The notes: generated from the letters alone by a model not told the origin. DNA of 64,000 nt from Flavobacterium sandaracinum (GCF_004349135.1 NZ_SMFN01000005.1:97024-161023), one strand, 5' to 3'. Shown: positions 54,501 through 63,786, numbered from the stretch's first letter. Program-made: numbers and translations.

Positions 54501-54949
54501 ATGCTGTTGAAGATATTTTCATCATAAATTGGAATTCCTGCGCAATTGCTCTCCAATTTCCCTGATATTTAGCAGGCTGAAGTAGAATTAGAAGCAGCCA
54601 AATTCGATATGTAGACGGCTCGCCGAGTTTTATTATTCATCAGATGGTACTGCAACGGTAGGTTTTAATCCTTTTAAATTTTCGTATTTATTTAAGCTTC
54701 CGGAATTGGTATTGTATTCATTAGCTGGAAATTTAACAGCCTCATTGATTAACAGAAATGCAACAAAAGCGGAGTATAAATCTGCTAACACCTTATAAAT
54801 TTAAGCTTTGTTGAATTATAAGCGTTCAATTCTAAATGTGTGTTTGGAAGTTCCTTGTCTGGATTCTAAAATCAATAATTTAGAAAAAGTTATGATTTGA
54901 AATCACAACAAGTAGCTGCTTGAACCAATCAATTGCACTGTTGACTGAA
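54501..54949. other. Region with decayed sequence only
   Basis: No gene. It probably includes the lost 5' part of the IS3-type element. On the plus strand a frame from 54592 to 54798 stays open for 68 codons (YYSSDGTATVG, then KLPELVLYSLAGNLTASL), but it has no start codon and matches nothing I recognise. It may be a fragment of an old gene. Confidence 0.5.
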
Positions 54950-55909
54950 TTATTCAACCAGATCTTTAAGATAAAATTGACTACGAAGCCAATTCTCACA
55001 ATCTTTAGTCCAATATTGGCTGGTGTCTTTGACTCCTAAACCAAAGCCATGTCCGCCTTTTTCATACAAATGCAACTCTGCTGGAACCTTATTTTTCTTT
55101 AAAGCTAAATAGTAGTTAATGCTATTTTCTACTGGAACAACTAGATCATCAGTAGCATGAATGATGAATGTTGGTGGTGTCTCAGAGTTTACATGTTGTT
55201 CATTTGAAAATTTATCAATTAACGAAACGGACGGAGAAACTCCTAATAAATTATTTTGAGATCCTTTGTGTGTTATTTCATTATTCATAGAAATAACTGG
55301 ATAAATTAAAATTGAAAAATCCGGGCGGGAGCTGAACGTATCAGAAGCTTGATATAATATGTCATTATAATGCGTACATAAAGTGGCTGCTAAATGTCCT
55401 CCAGCAGAAAATCCTATTACTCCAATTTTGTCTTTGTTTAAATTCCATTTTTTAGCGTTGCGTCTGATGTACCGCATTGCTTCTTGGGCATCTTGTAAAG
55501 GACCAATCGTTTTATTTTTCATTATGTGGTCGTTTGGCAGTCTATATTTTAATACAAAGGCTGTTATTCCTATGGTACTTAACCATCGTGCTACTTTTGT
55601 TCCTTCCTTATCAATAGCTAAATGAGAATATCCGCCCCCCGGGAAAATCAGAACTGATGATCCATTAGAAGAGGATTTATTGGGAAGAAAAATGGATAGG
55701 GTAGGAGTGACAACTTTAGTACTGTTTTGGACAACCCCTTCTTGGGATGTTTCTTTTTCCTGATAATTTGAATCATAAATAGCATCAGGTATTGCCTCCT
55801 CCCAAAGCGGTATAACTTGATCTTGAGCGTGTATTGGTAAATGTATGCCAAGAATTAAGAGTACAAGTATAGCATAGCTGCTTGTTTTCAGAATAATTTT
55901 ATTTTTCAT
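54950..55909 (-). CDS. Exported alpha/beta-hydrolase esterase (BD-FAE/acetylesterase type)
   Basis: About 319 residues from the ATG at 55909 (an in-frame ATG at 55921 adds four residues). Signal peptide to IHAQ. LIFPGGGYSHLAIDKEG is the oxyanion-hole block, GVIGFSAGGHLAATL holds the nucleophile Ser, HATDDLVVPVENS the Asp and YEKGGHGFGLG the His. This set is that of carbohydrate acetylesterases acting on xylan or pectin side groups. It is divergent from the hexuronate transporter and shares a control region with it, so removal of acetyl groups from uronate-containing glycans fits the context. Confidence 0.86.
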   Translation of the reverse strand: MKNKIILKTSSYAILVLLILGIHLPIHAQDQVIPLWEEAIPDAIYDSNYQEKETSQEGVVQNSTKVVTPTLSIFLPNKSSSNGSSVLIFPGGGYSHLAIDKEGTKVARWLSTIGITAFVLKYRLPNDHIMKNKTIGPLQDAQEAMRYIRRNAKKWNLNKDKIGVIGFSAGGHLAATLCTHYNDILYQASDTFSSRPDFSILIYPVISMNNEITHKGSQNNLLGVSPSVSLIDKFSNEQHVNSETPPTFIIHATDDLVVPVENSINYYLALKKNKVPAELHLYEKGGHGFGLGVKDTSQYWTKDCENWLRSQFYLKDLVE

Positions 55910-56109
55910 TGTATATGTCATTTTTTTTTGAATGTAAAAAGATTTCTTTTTTTGAATAATAAAATTTAGCAGCTTTTTTTAGGAATCATTAAGTTGGAGT
56001 TAACTGTTTCCTAGCTTTAACATCTATATTCCTAAATGTGTAATTTAATATTGTATTTTTTATTTTATGTATTTATTTAAGTGGCTAATTTAAAATAATA
56101 TTTAAATTA

Positions 56110-56140
56110 TTTGAATAATGAATATTAAAAAGTATATTTG
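56110..56140 (+). promoter_or_regulatory. Promoter of the hexuronate transporter gene
   Basis: TTTG (56110-56113), 19-bp spacer, TATATTTG (56133-56140), matching the Bacteroidota sigma consensus TTTG/TAnnTTTG. The operator starts at the next base. Confidence 0.7.
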
Positions 56141-56154
56141 TGCAATCGATTACA
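56141..56154. promoter_or_regulatory. LacI-type operator, copy 1
   Basis: TGCAATCGATTACA is a 14-bp near-palindrome with a central CG, the form bound by LacI/GalR-family repressors. It lies immediately after the -7 box, over the expected start of transcription, and differs by one base from the perfect copy before kduI. Confidence 0.72.
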
Positions 56155-56276
56155 TTTTGTTGAATTTAAATTTATATAATGGATATCATTTTATTAGTGA
56201 CTGCGGTTTCATTCAGTCCATTAATGTATTAACAATTAAAACATACTCTATTATTTAACTTCTATAATTAATTACT

Positions 56277-57722
56277 ATGACCCAAAAAACTAAGTCAATT
56301 GGAAACTACCGCTGGTCAATTTGTGGTTTACTCTTTTTTGCAACTACTATAAATTACTTGGATAGACAAGTGCTTTCATTGACATGGAGTGATTTTATTG
56401 CTCCAGAATTTCATTGGACCAACAATGATTATGGAAATATTACGGCGTTGTTTTCCATTTTTTATGCAGTATCATTATTGTTCGCAGGAAGATTTGTGGA
56501 TTGGTTAGACACCAAAAAAGGATTTCTTTGGGCTATTGGGATATGGTCTTTAGGAGCTTGTTTGCATGCGTTTTGCGGTATTGCAACCGCAGGGATAATT
56601 ACAGGGGATTGGTTTGTTGGTTTTGAAGGTGCTAAAGAGGCACTTAGTACGGTGAAAGATACGGGACTGATTATCAATGTAAGTGTGACTTTATTTATTT
56701 TTGCTCGTTTTGTTTTGGCCGTTGGTGAGGCAGGAAATTTCCCTGCAGCTATTAAAACAACAGCCGAATATTTTCCTAAAAAAGACAGAGCATTTTCTAC
56801 AAGTATTTTTAATGCAGGTGCGACTGTTGGAGCATTAGCTGCCCCAATATCTATTCCTTTTATTGCTAAAGCGTTTGGTTGGGAAATGGCTTTTATTATT
56901 ATTGGTGCATTAGGTTTTGTTTGGATGGGATTTTGGGTTTTCATGTATGATAAACCGGAGAAGCATCCAAAGGTTAGTAGCGCAGAATTAGAATACATCC
57001 AGCAAGATGATATTGCGGCCAGTAAATTAGAAGGATATGTACCTGAAACGAATACCAAAGTAACTTTAATGGATTGTTTTAGATACAAACAAACATGGGC
57101 TTTTGCTTTTGGTAAGTTCATGACCGATGGGGTGTGGTGGTTCTTTTTGTTCTGGACTCCTGCGTATTTAAGCTCCGTTTACGGCATGGATTCAACCGAA
57201 GCAGCTTTGCCATTATTTGTATTGTACATGATTACGTTGCTTTCAATTATTGGAGGTTGGTTGCCTACGTATTTTGTTGAAAAGAAAGGAATGAATCCTT
57301 ATGAAGGAAGAATGAGAGCTATGCTGATTTTTGCTTTCTTCCCATTATTAGCTTTGATTGCGCAGCCTTTGGGTCACATTAGCTATTGGTTGCCGGTAAT
57401 AATTATTGGTATTTCAGGAGCAGCTCATCAATCGTGGTCGGCAAATATTTTCACAACAGTGGGCGATATGTTTCCTAAAAAAGCAATTGCAACGATTACT
57501 GGTATCGGCGGTTTAGCTGGTGGTATTGGTTCCACGATGATCAACAAAGGTTCAGGATTGTTGTTTGATTATACTAAAGAAACCACTATGGCTTTTATGG
57601 GTTTTCAAGGAATTGAAGCTGGATATTTTATCATTTTTTCTATTTGTGCCATTTGTTATTTGACCGGTTGGTTGGTGATGAAAGCGTTGGTACCAAAATA
57701 CAGTCCGATTACTGATTTATAA
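56277..57722 (+). CDS. MFS hexuronate transporter (ExuT-like)
   Basis: A 481-residue major facilitator of the anion:cation symporter group, with about 12 hydrophobic helices. TTINYLDRQVLSLTWSDF at the start and FARFVLAVGEAGNFPAAIKT near residue 150 are signature blocks of the ExuT/GudP group. It has a longer loop between helices 3 and 4 (residues about 103-135) than E. coli ExuT. It should import glucuronate, galacturonate or unsaturated uronates. Separate promoter and LacI-type operator; ends 99 bp before kduI, with a second identical control site in between. Confidence 0.92.
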   Translation: MTQKTKSIGNYRWSICGLLFFATTINYLDRQVLSLTWSDFIAPEFHWTNNDYGNITALFSIFYAVSLLFAGRFVDWLDTKKGFLWAIGIWSLGACLHAFCGIATAGIITGDWFVGFEGAKEALSTVKDTGLIINVSVTLFIFARFVLAVGEAGNFPAAIKTTAEYFPKKDRAFSTSIFNAGATVGALAAPISIPFIAKAFGWEMAFIIIGALGFVWMGFWVFMYDKPEKHPKVSSAELEYIQQDDIAASKLEGYVPETNTKVTLMDCFRYKQTWAFAFGKFMTDGVWWFFLFWTPAYLSSVYGMDSTEAALPLFVLYMITLLSIIGGWLPTYFVEKKGMNPYEGRMRAMLIFAFFPLLALIAQPLGHISYWLPVIIIGISGAAHQSWSANIFTTVGDMFPKKAIATITGIGGLAGGIGSTMINKGSGLLFDYTKETTMAFMGFQGIEAGYFIIFSICAICYLTGWLVMKALVPKYSPITDL

Positions 57723-57784
57723 GTCGGTTTTTTAAAATTAACCGCTTTTTAGAGATTAAATATAATAGATAAAAAAATATAAAG

Positions 57785-57792
57785 TATCTTTG
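57785..57792 (+). promoter_or_regulatory. -7 box of the kduI operon promoter
   Basis: TATCTTTG fits TAnnTTTG and abuts the operator at 57793. No TTTG is visible at the -33 position, so it may be weak without an activator. Confidence 0.6.
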
Positions 57793-57806
57793 TGTAATCG
57801 ATTACA
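57793..57806. promoter_or_regulatory. LacI-type operator, copy 2
   Basis: TGTAATCGATTACA is a perfect 14-bp palindrome with central CG, directly after the -7 box and 15 bp before the kduI ATG. Its location suggests repression by blocking initiation at the seven-gene catabolic operon. Confidence 0.78.
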
Positions 57807-57821
57807 TTAAAATAATATAAC

Positions 57822-58658
57822 ATGACAAATTTTTCTTTCAGATATGCTTCTAACCCTACAGACGTCCAGAATTATGGAACTGACCAATTAAGAGAGCAGT
57901 TTTTAATTGAAAATCTTTTCGTTGAAAATGAAATACAACTGACCTATTCAATGTATGATAGATATATTGTGGGAGGAATAATGCCGGTTGATAAAGCATT
58001 AAAACTAGAAACTATTCCGTACTTGAAATCAGAAAACTTTCTAGACCGACGCGAATTGGGAATTATCAACGTTGGTGGTAGCGGAACCGTTACAGTTGAT
58101 GGTGTGGTGTATGAATTGCAAAAAAAAGAAGCACTTTATGTAGGCCAAGGGTGTAAGGAAGTTCTTTTTTCCAGTTCCAATGGAGAGCAAGCATTATTTT
58201 ATATTAATTCGGCTCCAGCGCATACGAAATTTCCAAATAAAAAAATTGGAAAAGAAGATGCAGAAATCATTCAATTAGGAGAAGAAAAAACAGCCAACAA
58301 GCGAATTTTAAACAAACTGATTGTCAATAGTATTGTGGAAACCTGTCAATTGCAAATGGGACTTACGGAATTGTTGCCAGGGAATGTATGGAACACGATG
58401 CCTGCCCACACGCACAACCGTCGAATGGAAGCCTATTTTTATTTTGATATTGAAGCACCACAGACAATTTGTCATTTTATGGGAGAACCACAAAACACCA
58501 GACATATTTTCATGCAAAACCACCAAGCCGTTTTGTCTCCGGAATGGTCTATCCATTCTGGTGCAGGAACGTCAAACTATTCCTTTATATGGGGAATGGC
58601 CGGAGAGAATTTAGATTATGGCGATATGGATATTGTTGCCCCAAATGAATTAAGATAA
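57822..58658 (+). CDS. kduI: 5-dehydro-4-deoxy-D-glucuronate isomerase
   Basis: A 278-residue cupin-fold isomerase that converts 4-deoxy-L-threo-5-hexosulose uronate to 3-deoxy-D-glycero-2,5-hexodiulosonate in the breakdown of unsaturated uronates. The zinc ligands are in PAHTHNRRMEAYFYF (two His and Glu) and LSPEWSIHSGAG (His). The length is normal. First gene of an operon under a LacI-type operator, with kduD 5 bp downstream catalysing the next step. Confidence 0.96.
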   Translation: MTNFSFRYASNPTDVQNYGTDQLREQFLIENLFVENEIQLTYSMYDRYIVGGIMPVDKALKLETIPYLKSENFLDRRELGIINVGGSGTVTVDGVVYELQKKEALYVGQGCKEVLFSSSNGEQALFYINSAPAHTKFPNKKIGKEDAEIIQLGEEKTANKRILNKLIVNSIVETCQLQMGLTELLPGNVWNTMPAHTHNRRMEAYFYFDIEAPQTICHFMGEPQNTRHIFMQNHQAVLSPEWSIHSGAGTSNYSFIWGMAGENLDYGDMDIVAPNELR

Positions 58659-58663
58659 CAACT

Positions 58664-59449
58664 ATGCATTTATTTGATTTAAAAGGAAAAAGAGCACTGA
58701 TAACCGGAGGAACGCACGGTTTAGGATTGGCAATGGCAGAAGGATTGGCTATTGCAGGTGCTGAACTTGTAATAACCGGTACAACGCCTTCTAAAATGGA
58801 GGAAGCGCTGGCGTATTATTCGAGCAAAGGATACAAAGTTTCTGGCTATTTATTTGATGTTACCGATGAAAAAACGGCTGCAGAAAACATAGCATTAATC
58901 ACCAAAGAATTGGGAGATATTCACATTTTAGTGAACAATGCAGGAATTATAAAAAGAGAATTGGCCATCACAATGCCAGTTTCCGATTTTAGAAAAGTGA
59001 TTGATGTGGATTTAGTAGGCCCTTTTATCATGTCACAATTGGTTGCAAAGCAAATGATTGAAAGACAGGAAGGCAAAATAATCAACATTTGTTCTATGAT
59101 GAGCGAATTGGGACGAAATAGTGTTTCGGCTTATGCTGCTGCAAAAGGTGGTCTGAAAATGCTGACTCGCAATTTAGCTACTGAATGGGCCAAATACAAT
59201 ATTCAAGTCAACGGAATTGGTCCGGGTTATTTTGCAACTACACAAACAGAACCTATTCGAGTAGACGGACATCCGTTTAATGAATTTATAATCAACAGAA
59301 CGCCAGCTGCACGTTGGGGAAATCCGGAAGATTTAGCGGGAACAGCTGTCTTTTTGGCTTCAAGAGCGAGTGATTTTGTAAACGGACAAATTGTTTACGT
59401 CGATGGTGGAATATTGGCTACCATTGGAAAACCATCAAATGAAAATTAA
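58664..59449 (+). CDS. kduD: 2-dehydro-3-deoxy-D-gluconate 5-dehydrogenase
   Basis: A 261-residue short-chain dehydrogenase that reduces diketo-deoxygluconate to 2-keto-3-deoxygluconate. Cofactor loop LITGGTHGLGLAMAEGL, NNAGI, catalytic Ser in ICSMMSELG and Tyr-x3-Lys in SAYAAAKGGLKML. The order kduI-kduD supports the assignment over other SDRs. It lies between kduI (5 bp) and uxaC (17 bp) in the operon. Confidence 0.93.
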   Translation: MHLFDLKGKRALITGGTHGLGLAMAEGLAIAGAELVITGTTPSKMEEALAYYSSKGYKVSGYLFDVTDEKTAAENIALITKELGDIHILVNNAGIIKRELAITMPVSDFRKVIDVDLVGPFIMSQLVAKQMIERQEGKIINICSMMSELGRNSVSAYAAAKGGLKMLTRNLATEWAKYNIQVNGIGPGYFATTQTEPIRVDGHPFNEFIINRTPAARWGNPEDLAGTAVFLASRASDFVNGQIVYVDGGILATIGKPSNEN

Positions 59450-59466
59450 TATTTAAGAAATTTGTA

Positions 59467-60867
59467 ATGAGTACACCATTTATAAACGACAATTTTTTAT
59501 TAGAAAATAAATTTGCGGAAGAATTATATCACAATTATTCTAAAAATCAACCTATTATAGATTATCACAATCACTTGTCACCACAATCTATTGCTGAAGA
59601 TAAAATTTTCGATAACATCACCCAGGTTTGGATCAATGGCGATCATTACAAGTGGCGAGCCATGCGTACGTTGGGGATCAACGAACAGTTTATAACAGGA
59701 AACGGTTCAGATAAAGATAAGTTTATGAATTGGGCAAAAACTGTTCCGTATACTATGCGAAACCCTTTGTACCATTGGACACATCTGGAATTAGCCCGTT
59801 ATTTTGATATTCATGATTTGTTAAATGAAAAATCAGCTGAAAAAATATATTTGGAGGCTTCCGCCAAAATAAATTCGGCAGAATACAGCACTCAAAATTT
59901 ACTTCGAAAAGTAAATGCCGAATTTGTATGTACTACCGAAGATCCAATTGATACTTTAGAATACCATCAACAATTAGCCAAAAATCCTTTTGGAACAAAG
60001 GTTAGTACTGCCTTTAGACCGGATAAAGCGATTTTAATTTCGAACGATGGATACAATTCCTATATAGATACTTTGGGTGAAGTTGCAGGAATTTCGATTA
60101 GTTCTTATTCTGATTTGTGTACTGCACTTAGTAACAGAATTGACTATTTTGATAAAAATGGGTGCAAACTTTGCGATCATGGTTTAGACCAAATTTATTT
60201 TGAAAATTTCACCGAAAGTGAAGTGAGTGCCATTTTCAAAAAGAAAAGAGAGCGCAAGGAAATCAGTACTGAAGAAGCATTAAAATTCCAAACCGCTATT
60301 TTATTGTTTTTATCTGAAACCTACCACCAATACGGTTGGGTACAGCAGTTTCACTTGGGAGCACTGCGAAATAATAATGAACGCATGCACCGTATTTTAG
60401 GCCCTGATACCGGATGGGATTCCATTGGCGATTATCCGCAGGCTCAAAAATTATCTCGTTTTTTAAATGCTTTAGACCGTAAAGATAAATTGACAAAAAC
60501 CATTATTTACAATCTAAATCCTGCCGATAACGAAGTGATGGCTACAATGATTGGTAATTTTAATGATGGAAGCGTAAAGGGTAAAGTACAATTTGGATCC
60601 GGATGGTGGTTTTTGGATCAGAAAGACGGAATGACCAAACAATTGAATGCCCTTTCTAATATGGGATTGATTAGTTGTTTTATAGGAATGTTGACTGATT
60701 CTAGAAGCTTTTTATCGTTTCCAAGGCATGAATATTTCCGACGTATTCTTTGTAATCTTTTAGGAGATGAAATTAAAAGAGGGGAACTGCCAAATGATAT
60801 AGAATGGATTGGTAAAATGGTTTCTGATATTAGTTACAATAATGCCAAAGAATATTTTAAATTCTAA
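59467..60867 (+). CDS. uxaC: Glucuronate isomerase
   Basis: A 466-residue enzyme of the amidohydrolase-like uronate isomerase family, converting D-glucuronate to D-fructuronate and D-galacturonate to D-tagaturonate. Blocks are PIIDYHNHLSPQSIAEDK with the metal-binding HxH, the RNPLYHWTHLELARYF segment, QFHLGALRNNNERMHRILGP and DTGWDSIGDYP. The full length and motifs are typical. Its presence shows that the operon handles saturated uronates too. Confidence 0.96.
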   Translation: MSTPFINDNFLLENKFAEELYHNYSKNQPIIDYHNHLSPQSIAEDKIFDNITQVWINGDHYKWRAMRTLGINEQFITGNGSDKDKFMNWAKTVPYTMRNPLYHWTHLELARYFDIHDLLNEKSAEKIYLEASAKINSAEYSTQNLLRKVNAEFVCTTEDPIDTLEYHQQLAKNPFGTKVSTAFRPDKAILISNDGYNSYIDTLGEVAGISISSYSDLCTALSNRIDYFDKNGCKLCDHGLDQIYFENFTESEVSAIFKKKRERKEISTEEALKFQTAILLFLSETYHQYGWVQQFHLGALRNNNERMHRILGPDTGWDSIGDYPQAQKLSRFLNALDRKDKLTKTIIYNLNPADNEVMATMIGNFNDGSVKGKVQFGSGWWFLDQKDGMTKQLNALSNMGLISCFIGMLTDSRSFLSFPRHEYFRRILCNLLGDEIKRGELPNDIEWIGKMVSDISYNNAKEYFKF

Positions 60868-60885
60868 TAATCAGATTCGGATAGT

Positions 60886-61233
60886 ATGACGGTATTGGCA
60901 AATAGTACGCGCTTTTTTAAAGAAGAAGAAACCCAATGGGAAGTTGTGGGGGAAGGCGTGCAACGTCAAATTGTGGGATTTGAGAATCGCATTATGATGG
61001 TCAATGTGAAGTTTGAGAAAGGAGCAATTGGGCCTTTGCATAATCACCATCACACACAAGTTACGCATATTGCCGCTGGTATATTTGAAGTGACTATTGA
61101 AGAGGAAACAAGAATACTAAAAAAAGGAGATTCCTTTTATATTCCTTCCAATAAAATACATGGGGTTGTTTGTTTGGAAGAAGGAATTCTGATCGACGTT
61201 TTTAGCCCTATGAGAGAAGATTTTATAAAATAG
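60886..61233 (+). CDS. kdgF: Cupin KdgF-like uronate ring-opening protein
   Basis: A 115-residue single cupin domain. The metal-binding motif is LHNHHHTQVTHIAAG (several His and a Gln) with YIPSNKIHGVVCLEEG as the second cupin motif. KdgF converts the unsaturated 4,5-uronate product of polysaccharide lyases to the linear ketone used by KduI, and cupins of this length in kdu operons have that role. Name rests on motif plus context. Confidence 0.85.
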   Translation: MTVLANSTRFFKEEETQWEVVGEGVQRQIVGFENRIMMVNVKFEKGAIGPLHNHHHTQVTHIAAGIFEVTIEEETRILKKGDSFYIPSNKIHGVVCLEEGILIDVFSPMREDFIK

Positions 61234-61256
61234 AAAACATTTAATTCAAGTATAAA

Positions 61257-62279
61257 ATGAATAAAGTAGTCACTTTTGGCGAAATAATGTTGCGACTTTC
61301 AACAGAAAGGCATTTGCGTTTTGAGCAAGCAAAGGCATTTACTGCTTCCTATGGTGGAGGTGAATTTAATGTGGCCGTTTCTTTAGCCAATTATGGTGTA
61401 AATGCAGCATTTGTAACCAGAATTCCAGAGAATGAAATAGGTGCTTGTGCGCTAAAAGAAATGCGAAAGATGAATGTTGAATCCAAAAATATCATTTTTG
61501 GAGGCGATCGTTTAGGAATTTATTATCTGGAGACGGGCGCTGGAACACGCGGCAGCAACGTAGTGTATGACCGAGCCCATAGTTCGATGGCAACTATTGA
61601 AAAAGGAGCAATTGATTGGGAAAAAGTACTGGAAGGCGCTACCTGGTTTCATTGGAGCGGGATTACGCCAGCGATTTCTGAAAGCGCTGCCGAAGCCTGT
61701 TTAGAAGCCGTAAAAGTGGCGCATAATTTGGGTTTAACCATTTCTTGCGACCTGAATTACAGATCAAAATTGTGGCAATATGGCAAAAGTCCTAGCGAGG
61801 TTATGCCTGAAATATTACACTATAGCAATGTAATTCTGGGAGATATTGATACCGCTTATTTTATGTTAGGAATCCCTAAAGTGAATCCTAATTATCAGGA
61901 TACAAAATCCCTACCTGCTTTGTATGGTCAGTTATTTGAATTATGTCCAAATCTAAAAATAGCAGCTACTACATTACGCTATTCTGTGAGTGCTTCGCAC
62001 CAACGAATTGGAGGCATTTTATTTGACGGAAAAAGCATCTATGATGCTGCCGTAAAAGAAGTAACTCCTGTGGTAGATCGTGTAGGCAGTGGTGATGCTT
62101 TTATGGGCGGATTGATTTATGGCTTGTTGGAATTTCAAAATAATAATCAAAGAGCGTTAGATTTTGCAGTTGCGGCCTGTTGTTTAAAACATACCATTGC
62201 AGGTGATTATAATTTAGTGACCTTAAAAGAAGTTGAAAATATGCTAGACGGTGATGGCGCCGGATTAGTTTCTAGATAA
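61257..62279 (+). CDS. kdgK: 2-keto-3-deoxygluconate kinase
   Basis: A 340-residue PfkB/ribokinase-family sugar kinase. GGGEFNVAVSLANYGV near residue 31 is the first signature and VDRVGSGDAFMGGLIYGLLE near residue 268 carries the catalytic Asp and anion hole. Phosphorylates KDG to KDPG. Placed between kdgF and the KDPG aldolase gene (10 bp gap), which supports the substrate assignment. Confidence 0.93.
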   Translation: MNKVVTFGEIMLRLSTERHLRFEQAKAFTASYGGGEFNVAVSLANYGVNAAFVTRIPENEIGACALKEMRKMNVESKNIIFGGDRLGIYYLETGAGTRGSNVVYDRAHSSMATIEKGAIDWEKVLEGATWFHWSGITPAISESAAEACLEAVKVAHNLGLTISCDLNYRSKLWQYGKSPSEVMPEILHYSNVILGDIDTAYFMLGIPKVNPNYQDTKSLPALYGQLFELCPNLKIAATTLRYSVSASHQRIGGILFDGKSIYDAAVKEVTPVVDRVGSGDAFMGGLIYGLLEFQNNNQRALDFAVAACCLKHTIAGDYNLVTLKEVENMLDGDGAGLVSR

Positions 62280-62289
62280 AAACAGCAAT

Positions 62290-62958
62290 ATGGCAAAATA
62301 TTCAAGAGTAGAAGTAGCAACTGTAATGGCAGAAACGGGAATGGTTCCATTGTTTTTCCATACCGATGTTGAATTGGGAAAAAAAGTAATCAAAGCCTGC
62401 TATGATGGTGGAGCTCGATTGATGGAATTCACTAGTAGAGGCGATTTTGCTTTTGAAGTTTTTGGTGCATTAAACAAATACGCATTAGCTGAATTGCCGG
62501 GAATGATACTAGGAGTTGGTTCGATTACTGATGCCGCTGCTGCTTCCTTGTATATGCAATTAGGAGCAAATTTCATAGTCACTCCGGTTTTGAGAGAAGA
62601 TATCGCATTGGTTTGCAACCGCCGCAAAGTATTGTGGTCACCAGGTTGCGCCTCGCTTACCGAAATTGCACGAGCCGAAGAATTGGGTTGTGAAATAGTA
62701 AAATTATTCCCGGGCGATGTTTACGGACCACAATTTGTGAAAGGAATCAAAGGCCCTTGTCCTTGGACGAGTATTATGCCAACCGGAGGCGTTTCAACCG
62801 ATAGAGACAATCTAAAAAGTTGGTTTGACGCCGGTGTGACTTGTGTAGGTATTGGTTCGCAACTTATTTCAAATGAAGTTTTGAAAAGTCAGGATTTTGT
62901 TAGTCTAGAAGCAACTGTCAGAGAAACATTAGCTACAATTAAATATATTAGAAGCTAA
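62290..62958 (+). CDS. eda: KDPG aldolase
   Basis: A 222-residue class I aldolase that splits 2-keto-3-deoxy-6-phosphogluconate to pyruvate and glyceraldehyde-3-phosphate. Active-site blocks are RLMEFTSRGDFAFEVF with the Glu base and Arg, WSPGCASLTEI, and CEIVKLFPGDVYGP with the Schiff-base Lys. IMPTGGVSTDRDNLKSWFDA completes the phosphate site. It ends the KDG branch encoded by the preceding genes. Confidence 0.95.
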   Translation: MAKYSRVEVATVMAETGMVPLFFHTDVELGKKVIKACYDGGARLMEFTSRGDFAFEVFGALNKYALAELPGMILGVGSITDAAAASLYMQLGANFIVTPVLREDIALVCNRRKVLWSPGCASLTEIARAEELGCEIVKLFPGDVYGPQFVKGIKGPCPWTSIMPTGGVSTDRDNLKSWFDAGVTCVGIGSQLISNEVLKSQDFVSLEATVRETLATIKYIRS

Positions 62959-62970
62959 AAAATAAAATAA

Positions 62971-63786
62971 ATGGAAAATAATTTTTCATTAAAAGGGAAA
63001 ATAATAGTGGTAACTGGCGGAACCGGAATACTCGGTGAAGCCTTTATAAATGGTATTATTCATGCAGGAGGAGCAGTTGGGATTTTGGGCAGAAATGAGA
63101 AAATAGCAAATGAAAGAGTTCAAAATATAATTGCCAAAGGAGGACGAGCAATTGCTCTGATTGCCGATGTAACTGATGAATCACAACTCTTAGCCGCACG
63201 AGAAAAAATGCTTGCCGAATTTGGAAAAATTGATGGTTTGGTTAATGCGGCCGGCGGAAACCTTCCGGGAGCAGTTATACAGCCGGAACAAGATATTTTC
63301 AAGTTGAATATTACTGCATTGGAAGAGGTGATGAAACTGAATCTAACAGGTACTTTATTACCAACACAAGTTTTTGGTGAAGCTATAAAAAATGGGGGCT
63401 CAGGAAGTATCGTAAATATTTCATCGGTTGTGTCACAATTGGCGGTTACCAAAGTATTGGGCTACAGCCTAGCCAAATCTTCCATAGATTCTTATACGCA
63501 ATGGTTTGCAGTGGAGCTCGCCAAGCGATATGGTGATGCGATACGAATGAATTCAATTGCACCGGGATTTTTTCTTACGGAACAAAACAGAACGTTATTG
63601 ACGAACGCAGATGGTAGCTTGACGGATAGAGGGAATTTAGTACTTCAAAATACACCATTTAAACGTTTTGGAAATCCAGAGGAACTTTCAGGAGCCTTGG
63701 TCTGGTTGTTAAGTGATGCCTCAAAATTTGTTACAGGTTCAAAAATTACTGTTGATGGCGGATTTACGATTTTCAGTGGCGTTTAA
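62971..63786 (+). CDS. SDR-type D-mannonate oxidoreductase (fructuronate reductase)
   Basis: A 271-residue short-chain dehydrogenase. VVTGGTGILGEAFINGI binds the cofactor; NAAGGNLPGAV, NISSVVSQLAVTKV and LGYSLAKSSIDSY carry the catalytic Ser, Tyr and Lys. This SDR group replaces the unrelated UxuB of E. coli for fructuronate to mannonate in many Bacteroidota and Firmicutes. It follows eda by 12 bp, is last in the visible operon, and links UxaC to mannonate dehydratase (not in the window). Confidence 0.85.
   Translation: MENNFSLKGKIIVVTGGTGILGEAFINGIIHAGGAVGILGRNEKIANERVQNIIAKGGRAIALIADVTDESQLLAAREKMLAEFGKIDGLVNAAGGNLPGAVIQPEQDIFKLNITALEEVMKLNLTGTLLPTQVFGEAIKNGGSGSIVNISSVVSQLAVTKVLGYSLAKSSIDSYTQWFAVELAKRYGDAIRMNSIAPGFFLTEQNRTLLTNADGSLTDRGNLVLQNTPFKRFGNPEELSGALVWLLSDASKFVTGSKITVDGGFTIFSGV

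Larger units (their letters stand above)
55922..56276. other. 355-bp divergent control region of the uronate locus
   Basis: The region lies between the esterase and transporter start codons. It contains the TTTG/TATATTTG promoter and operator at 56110-56154 reading toward the transporter, with a 122-bp leader after it. I see no clear promoter for the esterase on the other strand. The rest is AT-rich with no gene. Confidence 0.6.

Noticed and set aside
56462..57121. Minus-strand 219-codon frame opposite the transporter
   Set aside because: Low-complexity antisense shadow of a clear MFS gene with no start context or family match.
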